Below are positions 27,318 through 37,659 of a stretch of DNA of 42,551 nt, one piece after another (the stretch's first letter is position 1; each line of letters starts with the position of its first letter). Under the pieces are notes generated by a model that made no database searches, was not told where the DNA came from, and saw only the letters and a list, made by a program, of their open reading frames with translations. The stretch is from an uncultured Treponema sp. Lineage in GTDB: Bacteria; Spirochaetota; Spirochaetia; Treponematales; Treponemataceae. The position numbers and the translations under genes were made by a program. Location: NCBI GenBank assembly GCA_947178095.1, contig CAMWWZ010000012.1, positions 1-42,551 of the forward strand, read 5' to 3'.

Positions 27318-27719
27318 TTACTTTAACGAATTGTGCGCCTTCGCGATTATTCGCTCAAGAGCTTCGTCGTTGAGTTTTTCGGAATTGCCAGCGATTATCT
27401 TTAAATGCTCTTGAAGTTTTTCGAGCAAATTTTGTACAAGAGAAATTTTTACGGTGGAATTAAGCGTGTAATAAATTTGAGTTCCTTCTTTGCGCGAATC
27501 AATTATTTTTGCTGCTTTCAAAACTTTTAAATGGTGGGAAACGGCAGGACGAGAAAGCCGCGATTTGCCCGAAAGTTCAGTAACATTTTTTCCTCGTTCA
27601 CCAGCGTAAAATAATTTGAGCAAAATTAAAAGGCGTTCAGAATCGGCCATCGCCTGAAAGACAGGAACATATTCGTTTGCTTTTTTGAAAATTTCCAAAA
27701 GTGCTTCTTCTTGTTTCAC
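27318..27719 (-). CDS. ArsR-family HTH regulator
   Basis: MADSERLLILLKLFYAGERGKNVTELSGKSRLSRPAVSHHLKVLKAAKIIDSRKEGTQIYYTL. Confidence 0.93.
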   Translation of the reverse strand: MKQEEALLEIFKKANEYVPVFQAMADSERLLILLKLFYAGERGKNVTELSGKSRLSRPAVSHHLKVLKAAKIIDSRKEGTQIYYTLNSTVKISLVQNLLEKLQEHLKIIAGNSEKLNDEALERIIAKAHNSLK

Positions 27720-27821
27720 TTTTCCTCCGTTTCGAATATTTCAAAATGCAAACTCTTGCCAAATTGTATCATAAATTTAACATAAAAGATTAACCGTGTC
27801 AAGGAAAAATTAGATGCTCGA

Positions 27822-27870
27822 CAAATTTGACGGCCACAAAATATGGCGCGTCAAATTTGCCAATTTTTTT
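27822..27870 (+). terminator. Hairpin plus T-run, possible bidirectional terminator
   Basis: CAAATTTGACGGCCA...TGGCGCGTCAAATTTG then ccaattttttt. Confidence 0.6.
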
Positions 27871-29314
27871 ACAATGAATAACTTACTGTCAACTGAATGA
27901 AACTGTTGTCAAGCCAGCCAGCAAATTCGCTGTCCTCGTCATCGCCGAAATTGTGGATGAACAAGCCCGAAAGTTTTGCCTTCCAGCCGTCGCGGATTTT
28001 GTACGAAACTTCTGGCATCAAAACCAAATCGCGCCGCTCGAATCCGTAAATGGCTTTTACAACGGCTTCGACTTTTTCGTAATAGAACGTGTCCTTGAGC
28101 TGCACAACAATTTTGTTGTTGCTGTAGCAGCCGGTCGGATCGTAGTCCGTATCATATAGTTTGAACGGGCTTTCAGTAATCTTGTCGTTTTTCAAAACAA
28201 AATTTCCAGTTCCCTGGACATTCAAATTCAAATTGTGAAGCGGAATACCCACGTCGAATCCTGCCAAATACGAAATGCTGTTGTTGTGCACCCACGGATC
28301 GTCGCCCGCCGTATCCTTGGTGAGATTGTAGGCGAGTTCCGCGCGCAACGTGAACGGGCCTGCCGCCGTCTGCGCGTCCAATCCGAACACTTGAAGTTTG
28401 TCGTATTCCAAACTCGGCATTCCGTCATAGCCTGGAACGCCTTGTGCCGCCATTATCGTAGAAGACATATTCGCGCTCACTTGCTTGTAATGTCCATTAT
28501 AATACGAAACGCCCAAATCCACAGCACCTATCGAAAAATTTCCGTAGAAGCCGAATTGTCCGTATTCAAGGCGATTTGTATTTGGATACATTTCATCTTG
28601 AATTTTCATCATCTCCAAAAGATTTGAAACATTCATTCCATTAAGCGGCTGGCTTCCAACGATTGTCATAATTTGATTCGTCAATCTATTCACTTTATTT
28701 GGAACCCATCGACCGCTTTCGGCATAAATTTCGCCGCGCATGATTGGCGTCCAAATTCCTTCCAGGCGGAACACGGACGGCGCGTTGTATTGCACTCGGA
28801 ACATATATTCGCCCGCGCGTCTGTCCAAATAATCGGGAATCAAAAAATCCGTGTAATCGTTCGCGTTGAAATTGTCAAGCACATGAAGCTTGTCGCCTTT
28901 GCCCCAAACCACTTTCATTTTTCCCGCGCTCAAAACGAAGTCGCCCAAAAACAAGTCCGCGCGGAATTCATCGAGAATGTCGATTTGATTGTGAAGCAGC
29001 GTGCGCTCCGAAAGATTTATCCGCGCCGTGAAATTCGTGGAAGAGCCTTCATAGTCCAAACCGATTTCCAATTCGGGAATGGCGCACGCTTCGGTTTTCT
29101 CCGCGCTTTCGCCGTCAAAATAAATTCTTCCGCCCAAACTCGCATCGCCTGAAATTTTGAATTTGTTCCAAAATCCGCCCGCGCTTTCCTCGCTGGAATT
29201 TGAAACGGAAACGGAGTCGCCGCTCCAGTCGTCATCCCAATCTTGCGCGAAAATTTGCGCCATGGAAAAAAGCGCGACCAAAGAAATAAAGAAAATTTTT
29301 TTCGCAGTTTTCAT
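27869..29314 (-). CDS. Putative outer-membrane beta-barrel protein, partner of RND exporter
   Basis: Signal peptide MKTAKKIFFISLVALFSMAQIFAQ, mature N-terminus DWDDDWSGD, alternating beta-strand-like sequence, C-terminal QLTVSYSL; co-oriented with LolA-like and RND genes. Confidence 0.75.
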   Translation of the reverse strand: MKTAKKIFFISLVALFSMAQIFAQDWDDDWSGDSVSVSNSSEESAGGFWNKFKISGDASLGGRIYFDGESAEKTEACAIPELEIGLDYEGSSTNFTARINLSERTLLHNQIDILDEFRADLFLGDFVLSAGKMKVVWGKGDKLHVLDNFNANDYTDFLIPDYLDRRAGEYMFRVQYNAPSVFRLEGIWTPIMRGEIYAESGRWVPNKVNRLTNQIMTIVGSQPLNGMNVSNLLEMMKIQDEMYPNTNRLEYGQFGFYGNFSIGAVDLGVSYYNGHYKQVSANMSSTIMAAQGVPGYDGMPSLEYDKLQVFGLDAQTAAGPFTLRAELAYNLTKDTAGDDPWVHNNSISYLAGFDVGIPLHNLNLNVQGTGNFVLKNDKITESPFKLYDTDYDPTGCYSNNKIVVQLKDTFYYEKVEAVVKAIYGFERRDLVLMPEVSYKIRDGWKAKLSGLFIHNFGDDEDSEFAGWLDNSFIQLTVSYSL

Positions 29315-29409
29315 TTTTTTCTCCACAACCAATTCAAGTTTGTGAGCAAGTCGCGCGTTTTTTAGAACAAAATTTCGCGCTCAAACTTGCCCACGATTTT
29401 TATGAATTT

Positions 29410-30207
29410 TTATTTTGCCACTTTTCCGTTCTGCAAAAATCCTTTTGAAAAATATGCGGGATTTATCGGCTCGTCAAACTTGAGTCGTTCTTCGCTCATC
29501 ACGAGGCGAGTTTTGTGTCCCGTTTCCAAATTCGTCATTTCGTTTTCCAACGGCGTGGGATAACCTTTGATGACTTTGAGATTTTTCACTTCGAGTGTCT
29601 TGCAAACTTTTCCGTTTTTCTTGCTGTACATTTCAACGTAAACTGGAACCCAAGTGTCTTTGTCCACCCAAGAAATTCTGTAAGCATATTGGCTGCTTTT
29701 TGCGTCTTTCGGAGTGGACTTGACTTTGGCGCAATTTTTGAATTGACCTTTTGCCTCGGTTTCGGCAAGAAGTTCGTGCGTGTCTTCGTCAACGTCGCGA
29801 GTGGACATGTCGTCGTAAGTGGCGTCGCTTCCCATGAAGGAGCTGCTTCCTTGGCTTGCGGCGACTGGGCGAACTGTGCCAACGTCCGGCAGGAAAATGA
29901 ATTTCGTGTCGGCTTTTCCGCCGCCATTTTCCTGCTGGCTGAATCGAGTGCCTTTGACGCTCGCGGGGCTGTTGAACTGCATCACCATTGTGGAAAGGCC
30001 GTTTTCATTTTTGCCCCATTCGTCGATGACGCGGGTTTCGCTCGCGCCGCTTTTTTCGATCAAAATCATCTGCACTTGCGCTCGAGTGAATTTCGGCTTT
30101 TCAACGTTGTCCGCGTTTTGCATTACAGTGCGTCCGTCCAAAGCGAACGCCGCACAGCCGAGTGACAAAGCGGCAAGAGCGGCCGCAATCTTCTTTGTAA
30201 TTTTCAT
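29410..30207 (-). CDS. Outer-membrane lipoprotein-sorting (LolA-like) periplasmic protein
   Basis: MKITKKIAAALAALSLGCAAFALDGRTVMQNAD; LPDVGTVRPVAASQGSSSFMGSDATYDDM; start at ATG 30207 with AAGGAGA SD, not at 30321. Confidence 0.85.
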   Translation of the reverse strand: MKITKKIAAALAALSLGCAAFALDGRTVMQNADNVEKPKFTRAQVQMILIEKSGASETRVIDEWGKNENGLSTMVMQFNSPASVKGTRFSQQENGGGKADTKFIFLPDVGTVRPVAASQGSSSFMGSDATYDDMSTRDVDEDTHELLAETEAKGQFKNCAKVKSTPKDAKSSQYAYRISWVDKDTWVPVYVEMYSKKNGKVCKTLEVKNLKVIKGYPTPLENEMTNLETGHKTRLVMSEERLKFDEPINPAYFSKGFLQNGKVAK

Positions 30208-30325
30208 AGTTTTCTCCTTAAAAAAAGTTATAAACAAAATTTCAATTTTTTTTGCTTTGCGCGAAATTAAAATTCCGCGCGATTTTTTTTCACGCTTTCG
30301 CGCAAAATTTTTTCTTTCCAATTTT

Positions 30326-33076
30326 TCAATTTTTAGATTCTTCGCGCTCCTCCTTTGACTGCATAAATTTCGGATCGAATGCGTTCAAGATTCCTGGAAT
30401 CACTGTCATTGCCAAGAACGAACTTGAGAACATAACGATGGCGACAAGAATTCCTATGCATCGCAAAATCCAAAACTTTGAAAGAACCAAAACCAAAAAT
30501 CCAAGTCCCACCGCAAGCGCGTTCGTTACGATGCCGTGTCCTGCCACCGCAAAAGTTTTGAGCGTCACGTTTTCCACGTTGCGATCCGCGCCGCGCAAAA
30601 CTTTGTAGCTTTCCATAAAGTGAATCGTGTAGTCGATGCCCACTCCGATCGCCACTGAAGCGATTATGCTCGTGACCAAATCCAAATGAATTCCCGCAAA
30701 GCCCATCGTCATAAAGTTCAATATGATTGTGAACGCAAGCGGAATCGCGCCGATTATTCCTGCCACTGGCGACTTGAACGAAATCGCGATAATCACAAAA
30801 ACCATCGCTATCGAAAAAATGATGCTCGTGAATTGGCTCGAAATCACCATTTCGCTCATAGCAAGTTCCATTTCGCCGTTTCCAGTCGCTTTGATTGAAT
30901 AGCCTTCGGGAAAATGCGTCGCCGCGAATTCTTCGGCATCGAGAATTATTCTTTTCGTTTCCTCGGTGCTGTGGTTGCGCAATTGCACTTGCATGCGAAT
31001 CGATTTCGGCGCAAGCTGATCATCGCTGAACCTGTCGAGTGAGCCGGAATACAAAAGCAAATATTGGCTCACGAGATTCGCCAAGCCTTGATTGTCTTTG
31101 GCGGGATATTTTTCCAAATCGTAGGGCGTTTCGTAATATGCAAGTCCGTTGTAGTTCAAAGACTTTTGCAATTCGGCGGTCATTCCTTGCACTGTGGCAT
31201 TTTTTCCGCCGGCAGCCGTATATGCGTCCGCAAAAAGTTTGAGCGCGTCCTGCACGGTGATTTGGCTTTGCAACACTTTCGCATATTCGATGTTTGGGTC
31301 AACCCACACTTTTTCAGGCGCGGCATCTTCGGCAGTTTCATCGGAATCACCCCAATCATCTTCGCCCCATTCATCGCCGGCATCCGCCCATTCGTTGGAA
31401 GAGTCGCCCCAGTCATCCGTGCCCCAATCGTCTTGCGCAAAATCCGCCGTTTCAATTTCCGCCGCGTCCAACATCGGAACGTGCATCACTTGATTCATTC
31501 GTTTGATGAACGTCGTGAACGAAACGACTTTTCCGATTCCCGAATATTTTTCGTCGAGATAAAATTGCAAGTCGTCAACTGCCTTGAGAATTTCAGGCTT
31601 CGTCATGTCGCCGTTTTCCTGTCCCGAAATCACAAAGTAAAGCGAATTCGTTCCGGCGAAATTTTCATCGACATATTTTATGTCTTTGCGGAATTTGCTG
31701 TTCGTGGGAAAATAATTCACGAGCGAAGTGTCGATCACCAATTTGCTCAAGCCCCACGCCGAGCACGCGACAATCGCAATCGCAAAAATCACAAGGCGCG
31801 CTTTTGTTCCAGTGAAAAAATGATAAATGCTGTAAAGCGTTTTTCCGTTCGCCTCTGCGGAAGACGCGCCGCCGCGCCGTTCGAGTTCGCGATCGAGCTT
31901 TTTCTTCAATTTCGCAGAAATTTTTCCGCCGCGCTTTTTTCCCACTTGCGCAAGCGGCGTAATGTAAAGCATCGCCGGAACAAACGTTATCGAAAGAATC
32001 AGCGAAAACGCGATTCCCAAAGCCGTGAAAACCGCGAAACTTTTCAAGGGAACAATCGGGCTTGTCACAAGCGAAACGAAGCCTGCAATCGTTGTAATCG
32101 CCGCGAGCAAAACCGCCACCCAAACATCTTTCAAGCCATCGCAAATCGCGTCAAGATGTTTTTCCTTCGTCATCTCGCCTTCGACTTTTTCGAGGAACGC
32201 ATAATAATGCGTCATAACGTGAATTCCGTACGCGCTTCCGCAAGCAATTAACGCGACAGGAATGACGCTAGCCACAATCGTGAATGTCATTCCGAAAAGT
32301 GCCATAAGTCCGCAAGTCCAAACCGTGGACATCAAAACCGTGGCAAGCGGCAAAAGCGTTCCAGAAATCGTGTGGAACGAAAGATAAAGCGAAACCAAAA
32401 CCACAAGCGCGACGAGCGGAATCAAGCGGAACAAATCGCTTATCATAAATTCCGTTGCGTTGTCGCTCAAAACCGGATCGCCAAAAAATCGCGCCTCAAG
32501 ATTGTGCCCTTTGATTTCTTCATAAGTGATTTCGCGGATTTTATTCAGAAGCGCGATTTGCTCTTTCGAATTCAGCGAAGGATTCAAAGTGGTGGCAATC
32601 TGCGCCGCCGTAAAAGTGTCGTCAACAATGACGCGATTGTACATATCTTGCCAATCGACGATTTTTTCTTTTATCGATTTCATATCGTCGGAAGTGCCGG
32701 CATAATCGTCGCCCAAGATTTTTCCTGCGGCAAGTCCTCCGTCGAGCGAATACACAAAATCGATGTTCGTAATCGAATCCAGCGATTCAATTCCCTCAAG
32801 ATTTTCCACGCGCTCAGAAATTTTCTGAATAACGTCGATGTATTCCGGCGTTAAAATCGTGGACTTGTCGTTCGCCTCGAGCGAAACTCCAATAGGCACC
32901 ATGCTTCCGAATTGCTCTTCGGTCTGAATGAGATTTTTGTAAGAATCGCTGTGATACGGCATGTAGACGCGCACATTGTTTTCGATGAAAATCGAAGTGA
33001 GCGGCACAGCCATCGCAATCGTAATCGCGACGCAAACAAAAATAATCAGTTTTGGATGTTTGAGAAAATTCCTCAT
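30326..33076 (-). CDS. RND/MMPL-family transporter
   Basis: 916 aa; two repeats of TM bundles with GXXXD-type motifs (SVAIGVGIDYTIHFMESYK; ACGSAYGIHVMTHYYAF); large periplasmic loops. Confidence 0.93.
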   Translation of the reverse strand: MRNFLKHPKLIIFVCVAITIAMAVPLTSIFIENNVRVYMPYHSDSYKNLIQTEEQFGSMVPIGVSLEANDKSTILTPEYIDVIQKISERVENLEGIESLDSITNIDFVYSLDGGLAAGKILGDDYAGTSDDMKSIKEKIVDWQDMYNRVIVDDTFTAAQIATTLNPSLNSKEQIALLNKIREITYEEIKGHNLEARFFGDPVLSDNATEFMISDLFRLIPLVALVVLVSLYLSFHTISGTLLPLATVLMSTVWTCGLMALFGMTFTIVASVIPVALIACGSAYGIHVMTHYYAFLEKVEGEMTKEKHLDAICDGLKDVWVAVLLAAITTIAGFVSLVTSPIVPLKSFAVFTALGIAFSLILSITFVPAMLYITPLAQVGKKRGGKISAKLKKKLDRELERRGGASSAEANGKTLYSIYHFFTGTKARLVIFAIAIVACSAWGLSKLVIDTSLVNYFPTNSKFRKDIKYVDENFAGTNSLYFVISGQENGDMTKPEILKAVDDLQFYLDEKYSGIGKVVSFTTFIKRMNQVMHVPMLDAAEIETADFAQDDWGTDDWGDSSNEWADAGDEWGEDDWGDSDETAEDAAPEKVWVDPNIEYAKVLQSQITVQDALKLFADAYTAAGGKNATVQGMTAELQKSLNYNGLAYYETPYDLEKYPAKDNQGLANLVSQYLLLYSGSLDRFSDDQLAPKSIRMQVQLRNHSTEETKRIILDAEEFAATHFPEGYSIKATGNGEMELAMSEMVISSQFTSIIFSIAMVFVIIAISFKSPVAGIIGAIPLAFTIILNFMTMGFAGIHLDLVTSIIASVAIGVGIDYTIHFMESYKVLRGADRNVENVTLKTFAVAGHGIVTNALAVGLGFLVLVLSKFWILRCIGILVAIVMFSSSFLAMTVIPGILNAFDPKFMQSKEEREESKN

Positions 33077-33103
33077 AAAACAAAACCTCGCAAATATTTA
33101 TTA

Positions 33104-33135
33104 GTTTATCCGTTCAAACATTTGAACATATAAAC
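33104..33135. promoter_or_regulatory. 32-bp near-perfect palindrome upstream of the RND operon (operator candidate)
   Basis: GTTTATCCGTTCAAACATTTGAACATATAAAC, 13 of 15 arm positions complementary. Confidence 0.7.
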
Positions 33136-33217
33136 ATTCTATTATTTTTCAATTTTTTGTCAATGGGTTTTTAAAAAAATTTGAATTTTTTTTTCGAAAG
33201 AAAATTCGTTCGCACGG

Positions 33218-33253
33218 CAAAAAAAGGCCCGCCTCCAAAAACGGAAGCGGGCT
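33218..33253 (-). terminator. Terminator of pflB
   Basis: On minus strand GCCCGCTTCC-gttttt-GGAGGCGGGCCTTTTTTT. Confidence 0.9.
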
Positions 33254-33278
33254 AATTTCAATGCACAATCATGAAAGC

Positions 33279-35615
33279 CTAGAGGCTCGCGTGGCAAGTG
33301 CGCGCGATTACGTCGTCCTGCTGCTCCTTCGTCAAGTTGATGAAGCGAACCGCATAGCCTGAAACGCGCACAGTGAAGTTTGCGTATTCGGGCTTTTCAG
33401 GATGCGCCTGGCAATCCTTGAGCTTTTCAACGCCGAACACGTTCACGTTCAAGTGGTGCGCGCCTTTTTCGAAGTAGCCGTCCATCACGCTGACCAAGTT
33501 CGTAACACGCTCGTCTTCGTCGTGGCCAAGCGCGCTCGGGTTGATTGTCTGCGTGTTGGAAATGCCGTCAAGCGCGTATTCGTAAGGCACTTTCGCAACC
33601 GAGTTGAGCGATTTGACCAAGCCTTTGGTTTCCGCGCCGTAAGAAGGATTCGCGCCCGGGCTGAACGGCTCGTGAGCCTTGCGTCCGTCGGGCAAAGCAC
33701 CTGTCGCCTTTCCGTAAACAACGTTCGATGTAATCGTAAGAATCGAAGTTGAATGCTCGGCGTTGCGATACGTCGGGTGCTTTTTGATTTTCGCCATGAA
33801 ATCCTTCAAAAGCCATTTCGCGATTTCGTCCGCGCGGTCGTCGTCCTGGCCGTAGCGAGGGAAGTCGCCTTGGATTTCGAAATCCTTTGCCAAGCCCTGC
33901 TCGTCGCGAATGACTTTGACTTTCGCATATTTGATTGCGGAAAGTGAATCGACAACGTGGCTGAATCCCGCAATTCCGGTCGCGAATGAACGGCGAACGT
34001 CGGTATCGATGAGTGCCATTTCCGCCGCTTCGTAATAATATTTGTCGTGCATATAATGAATCGCGTTGAGGCAGTTGACATAAAGTCCCGCAAGCCAATC
34101 AAGCACGATGTCGTACTTTTTCATCACTTCGTCATAATCCAAATATTCCGAAGTAATCATCGGCAATTCAGGACCGACTTGCGCATAAGGCGTAAGTCCT
34201 GCGCCTTCGTCCTTGCCGCCGTTGATGGCGTACAAGAGAGCTTTCGCCAAATTCGCGCGCGCTCCGAAGAACTGCATTTCCTTTCCGGTTTCCGTCGCGG
34301 AAACGCAGCAGCAGATTGAATAGTCGTCGCCCCAAATCGGTCGCATGACATCATCGTTTTCATACTGAATCGAAGAAGTGTCAATCGAAATTTTCGCGGC
34401 ATATCGGCGGAAATTTTCTGGCAAACGCTTTGAATAGCAAACCGTGATGTTCGGCTCGGGGCTTGGTCCCATATTTTCCAAAGTGTGCAAAAAGCGGAAG
34501 TCGTTTTTGGTAACCAAACTGCGTCCGTCCACGCCAAGTCCTGCCACTTCGAGCGTCGCCCAAATCGGGTCGCCTGAGAAAAGCTGATTGTAAGATTCGA
34601 TTCGCGCGAAGCGCACCATGCGGAATTTCATTACCATGTGGTCAACCAATTCCTGCGCCGCTTCTTCGGTCAAAGTGCCGTTTTTGATGTCGCGCTCGAT
34701 GTAAATGTCGAGGAACGTTGAAATGCGTCCGACTGACATTGCCGCGCCGTTCTGAGTTTTGATTGCCGCCAAATAGCCGAAGTAAAGCCACTGGAACGCT
34801 TCGCGGGCATTGCGCGCCGGCTTTGAAATGTCGTAGCCGTAAATCGCGGCCATCGCCTTGATTCCTTTGAGTGCCTTGATTTGCTCGGCGATTTCTTCGC
34901 GCTGGCGTATGACTTCTTCCGACATCGTGCCGTTTCCGCAATTCGCCAAATCTTTTTGCTTTGATTCCATGATGAAATCAATTCCGTAGAGCGCGACACG
35001 GCGATAGTCGCCGACGATTCGTCCGCGTCCGTAAGTGTCCGGCAAACCTGTGAGAATGTGCGCGCTGCGAGCCTTGCGGATTTCGGGAGTGTAGACATCG
35101 AAAACCGCGTCATTGTGAGTTTTGTGATATTCAGTGAAAATCTTGTGCAATTCTTCGTTGGGCTTGTAGCCGTACATCGCGCAAGATTGCTCCGCCATTT
35201 TGATTCCGCCGAAAGGCATGAAAGCGCGTTTGAGAGGCTTGTCTGTCTGAAGTCCGACGACTTTTTCCAAATCTTTGCCTTCAGGACAAATATAGCCCGC
35301 CGGATGCGAAGTGAGTCCCGTGACTACATCCGTGTCCAAATCCAAAACGCCCGAACGTTTCACCGTAACCGTGGTGACTTCGCCGGTTTTCTTGTTCTTT
35401 TTGGTTTCGGTTACTTCCACAACTTTGTTGTGCTCGGCCTTTTGCAATTTCTGCAATTCGTCGAACAATTTCTGAGTTGCTCCAGTCGGACCTGCCAAAA
35501 ATGATGCATCACCCTCGTAGGGCGTGTAGTTCATTTGAATGAATTCGCGGACATTGATTTCGTCCTGCCAAAGACGACCAGCCTTAAAGCCGGCCCATTC
35601 TTCTCTTAAAGCCAT
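33279..35615 (-). CDS. pflB: Formate C-acetyltransferase (pyruvate formate-lyase)
   Basis: [69 protein letters not shown]-terminal glycyl radical motif [10 protein letters not shown]. Confidence 0.97.
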   Translation of the reverse strand: MALREEWAGFKAGRLWQDEINVREFIQMNYTPYEGDASFLAGPTGATQKLFDELQKLQKAEHNKVVEVTETKKNKKTGEVTTVTVKRSGVLDLDTDVVTGLTSHPAGYICPEGKDLEKVVGLQTDKPLKRAFMPFGGIKMAEQSCAMYGYKPNEELHKIFTEYHKTHNDAVFDVYTPEIRKARSAHILTGLPDTYGRGRIVGDYRRVALYGIDFIMESKQKDLANCGNGTMSEEVIRQREEIAEQIKALKGIKAMAAIYGYDISKPARNAREAFQWLYFGYLAAIKTQNGAAMSVGRISTFLDIYIERDIKNGTLTEEAAQELVDHMVMKFRMVRFARIESYNQLFSGDPIWATLEVAGLGVDGRSLVTKNDFRFLHTLENMGPSPEPNITVCYSKRLPENFRRYAAKISIDTSSIQYENDDVMRPIWGDDYSICCCVSATETGKEMQFFGARANLAKALLYAINGGKDEGAGLTPYAQVGPELPMITSEYLDYDEVMKKYDIVLDWLAGLYVNCLNAIHYMHDKYYYEAAEMALIDTDVRRSFATGIAGFSHVVDSLSAIKYAKVKVIRDEQGLAKDFEIQGDFPRYGQDDDRADEIAKWLLKDFMAKIKKHPTYRNAEHSTSILTITSNVVYGKATGALPDGRKAHEPFSPGANPSYGAETKGLVKSLNSVAKVPYEYALDGISNTQTINPSALGHDEDERVTNLVSVMDGYFEKGAHHLNVNVFGVEKLKDCQAHPEKPEYANFTVRVSGYAVRFINLTKEQQDDVIARTCHASL

Positions 35616-35774
35616 AAAGACCTCCATTATATTTTAGGTTGCGAACAACCGACGCTCCCAAAAAACTTTGGAAGCACGATAATTTCCCTTACTTAAAGTA
35701 TAACTCTATTTTGGTTTTGAATCAACATAATTTTTGAAAAAAGTTGTACAAAATTAAATTGTATTCAAATAAAT

Positions 35775-36935
35775 CTAGAGCAACTCCTTCACAAGCGCGT
35801 CCATTTTTTCCTCGTCGCAGGCTTTCATCGCGCCTTTTATAGAAACGACATTTTCGCAAAATTCAAGATTCTTGCAATTTCCAAATTGCGCGCACATTGA
35901 TTTTGCGGCAAGCGGTGCCCAAGAGCCGTTTTCGATAAAACCGATTTTTCGGTTTTGGAAATTTCGTTCCGTCAAAGCTTCGATGAAATTTTTCATCGCG
36001 GGAAAAACGCCGCAATTGTAAGTGGGCGCGGCCAAAACCAATTTTCCGTAGCGGAATGCGTCCTCGACAATTTCAAAAACATCGTCACGCGCCACGTCGA
36101 AAACCGAGACTTTCGGGCAGCCGGCTTCGCGCAGTTTTTCGGCGAATTTTTCGGCGGTGGATTTCGTGTGGCCATAAATCGAAGCATACGCCACGACCAC
36201 GCCTTCGCTTTCGGCTTCGTATTTCGACCAAGTGTCATAAAGCGAAATGTATTCGCAAAGATTTTCACGCAAAACAGGACCATGAAGCGGACAGATTTGA
36301 TTTATTTCGAGTGCGGAAGCTTTTTTCAAAACCGCCTGAACGTTCGCGCCGAATTTTCCGACAATTCCAAAATAATAACGACGAGCCTCGCACGCCCAAT
36401 CATCGAGCGGATTTTTTTCGTCAATCGCGCCAAATTTTCCAAAAGCATCGGCGGAAAAAAGAATTTTTTCATTCGGCTCATAGCTGAACATCACTTCCGG
36501 CCAATGCACATTCGGCGCGGCGATGAAATTCAATTTGTGCTTTCCCAAGTCAAGCGAATCGCCTTCTTTCACGACAATTCGGCGGTCGGCAAAATCCGTT
36601 TCGAAAAAATTCTTCATCATCGAAAATGCCATTTGCGAAGAAACGATTTTCGCGCTCGGATATTTTTTGGCGAAATTCAAAATGTTCGCGCTGTGATCGC
36701 TTTCCATGTGATGAACGACGAGAAAATCCACGTTCGCGCCGCCAGCCGCCGCCTCGATTTTTCCAAGCCACTCGTCGCCGAAATTTTCGTCCACAGTGTC
36801 AAGCACAGCAATCTTTTCACCGCGAATCATATAGGAATTGTAGGACATTCCATCGGGCACAGGAAACTGCCCTTCGAACAAATCGATTTTTTTATCATTC
36901 ACTCCGCAATAAAAAATGTCATCAGAAATTTTCAT
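35775..36935 (-). CDS. FprA-family A-type flavoprotein (flavodiiron protein)
   Basis: Diiron motif HHMESDHSANI, CPLHGPVLR; C-terminal flavodoxin YASIYGHTKSTAEKFAEKL. Confidence 0.95.
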   Translation of the reverse strand: MKISDDIFYCGVNDKKIDLFEGQFPVPDGMSYNSYMIRGEKIAVLDTVDENFGDEWLGKIEAAAGGANVDFLVVHHMESDHSANILNFAKKYPSAKIVSSQMAFSMMKNFFETDFADRRIVVKEGDSLDLGKHKLNFIAAPNVHWPEVMFSYEPNEKILFSADAFGKFGAIDEKNPLDDWACEARRYYFGIVGKFGANVQAVLKKASALEINQICPLHGPVLRENLCEYISLYDTWSKYEAESEGVVVAYASIYGHTKSTAEKFAEKLREAGCPKVSVFDVARDDVFEIVEDAFRYGKLVLAAPTYNCGVFPAMKNFIEALTERNFQNRKIGFIENGSWAPLAAKSMCAQFGNCKNLEFCENVVSIKGAMKACDEEKMDALVKELL

Positions 36936-37084
36936 AACGCCTCCAAGCGCGATTTCAAAACCACTCTTATTATATTATAAAACAAAGCGGATTTTTGGGC
37001 AAGCAAAAAAACTTGCATCAACAATATTCGTTGTGAAAGTGAATTTCAATTTTTAGGAAAACAATTTTTTATTTTTCCAAAATT

Positions 37085-37507
37085 TCAATCTTTCCTTTTT
37101 TCCGGCGACGCGACTTTTCGCAATGGCATTCGTTCGCTGCGATGCTCGACATATTTTCCGCTTGCAATGCGAGCCGCGACTCGCCGCAGAATTTTTCCCG
37201 AAACTTCGTCGGCAATATTTGAAAATTCCGTTTTAACTGTATCATGCACCGCGACGCTCAGTCGTTTGTCAAATTCAAAATCAGTGTCAATGTCGCTGTA
37301 AATTTCCGAAGGCTTTTTGCCAAAAATGTTACAAATCCCGCAAAGCAAGTCGTCACTTATTCCGGTTTTCCCGCTTTCTATATTTGCAATATGTGAAGTC
37401 GATTTTTCCAATTTTTCCGCAAGTGCCTCTTGCGTGAAGCCTTTTTCCTCGCGGAATTTTTTTAAATTTCTTGCTACCGTTTGCCTTATACTTTCAACCG
37501 TAGTCAT
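37085..37507 (-). CDS. XRE-family HTH transcriptional regulator
   Basis: VARNLKKFREEKGFTQEALAEKLEKSTSHIANIESGKTGISDDLLCGICNIFGKKPSEIY. Confidence 0.92.
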   Translation of the reverse strand: MTTVESIRQTVARNLKKFREEKGFTQEALAEKLEKSTSHIANIESGKTGISDDLLCGICNIFGKKPSEIYSDIDTDFEFDKRLSVAVHDTVKTEFSNIADEVSGKILRRVAARIASGKYVEHRSERMPLRKVASPEKRKD

Positions 37508-37611
37508 ACCACTAAAATAAACTATCGATTTTGTTTTATGAATAGTTTGAAAGTCGTGGAACTATGATTCACACAAACATAATTTTTTGTAGAATTTTAA
37601 AAAAGAACTAA

Positions 37612-37654
37612 CTCATTCGGAATTTTCTTGAAAAACAAGAAAATTCCGAATGAG
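37612..37654. terminator. Perfect 19-bp stem hairpin after the KS gene
   Basis: CTCATTCGGAATTTTCTTG-AAAAA-CAAGAAAATTCCGAATGAG. Confidence 0.8.
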
Positions 37655-37659
37655 ATTTT

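Noticed and set aside
31064-32251. 395-aa plus-strand ORF opposite the RND transporter gene
   Set aside because: Shadow ORF: basic/His/Arg/Phe-rich with no domain, fully antisense to a well-supported RND gene; long antisense ORFs recur across this window because of codon bias.
35955-36980. 341-aa plus-strand ORF opposite fprA
   Set aside because: Antisense to a clear flavodiiron protein; low-complexity Phe/His/Arg composition, no SD or domain.
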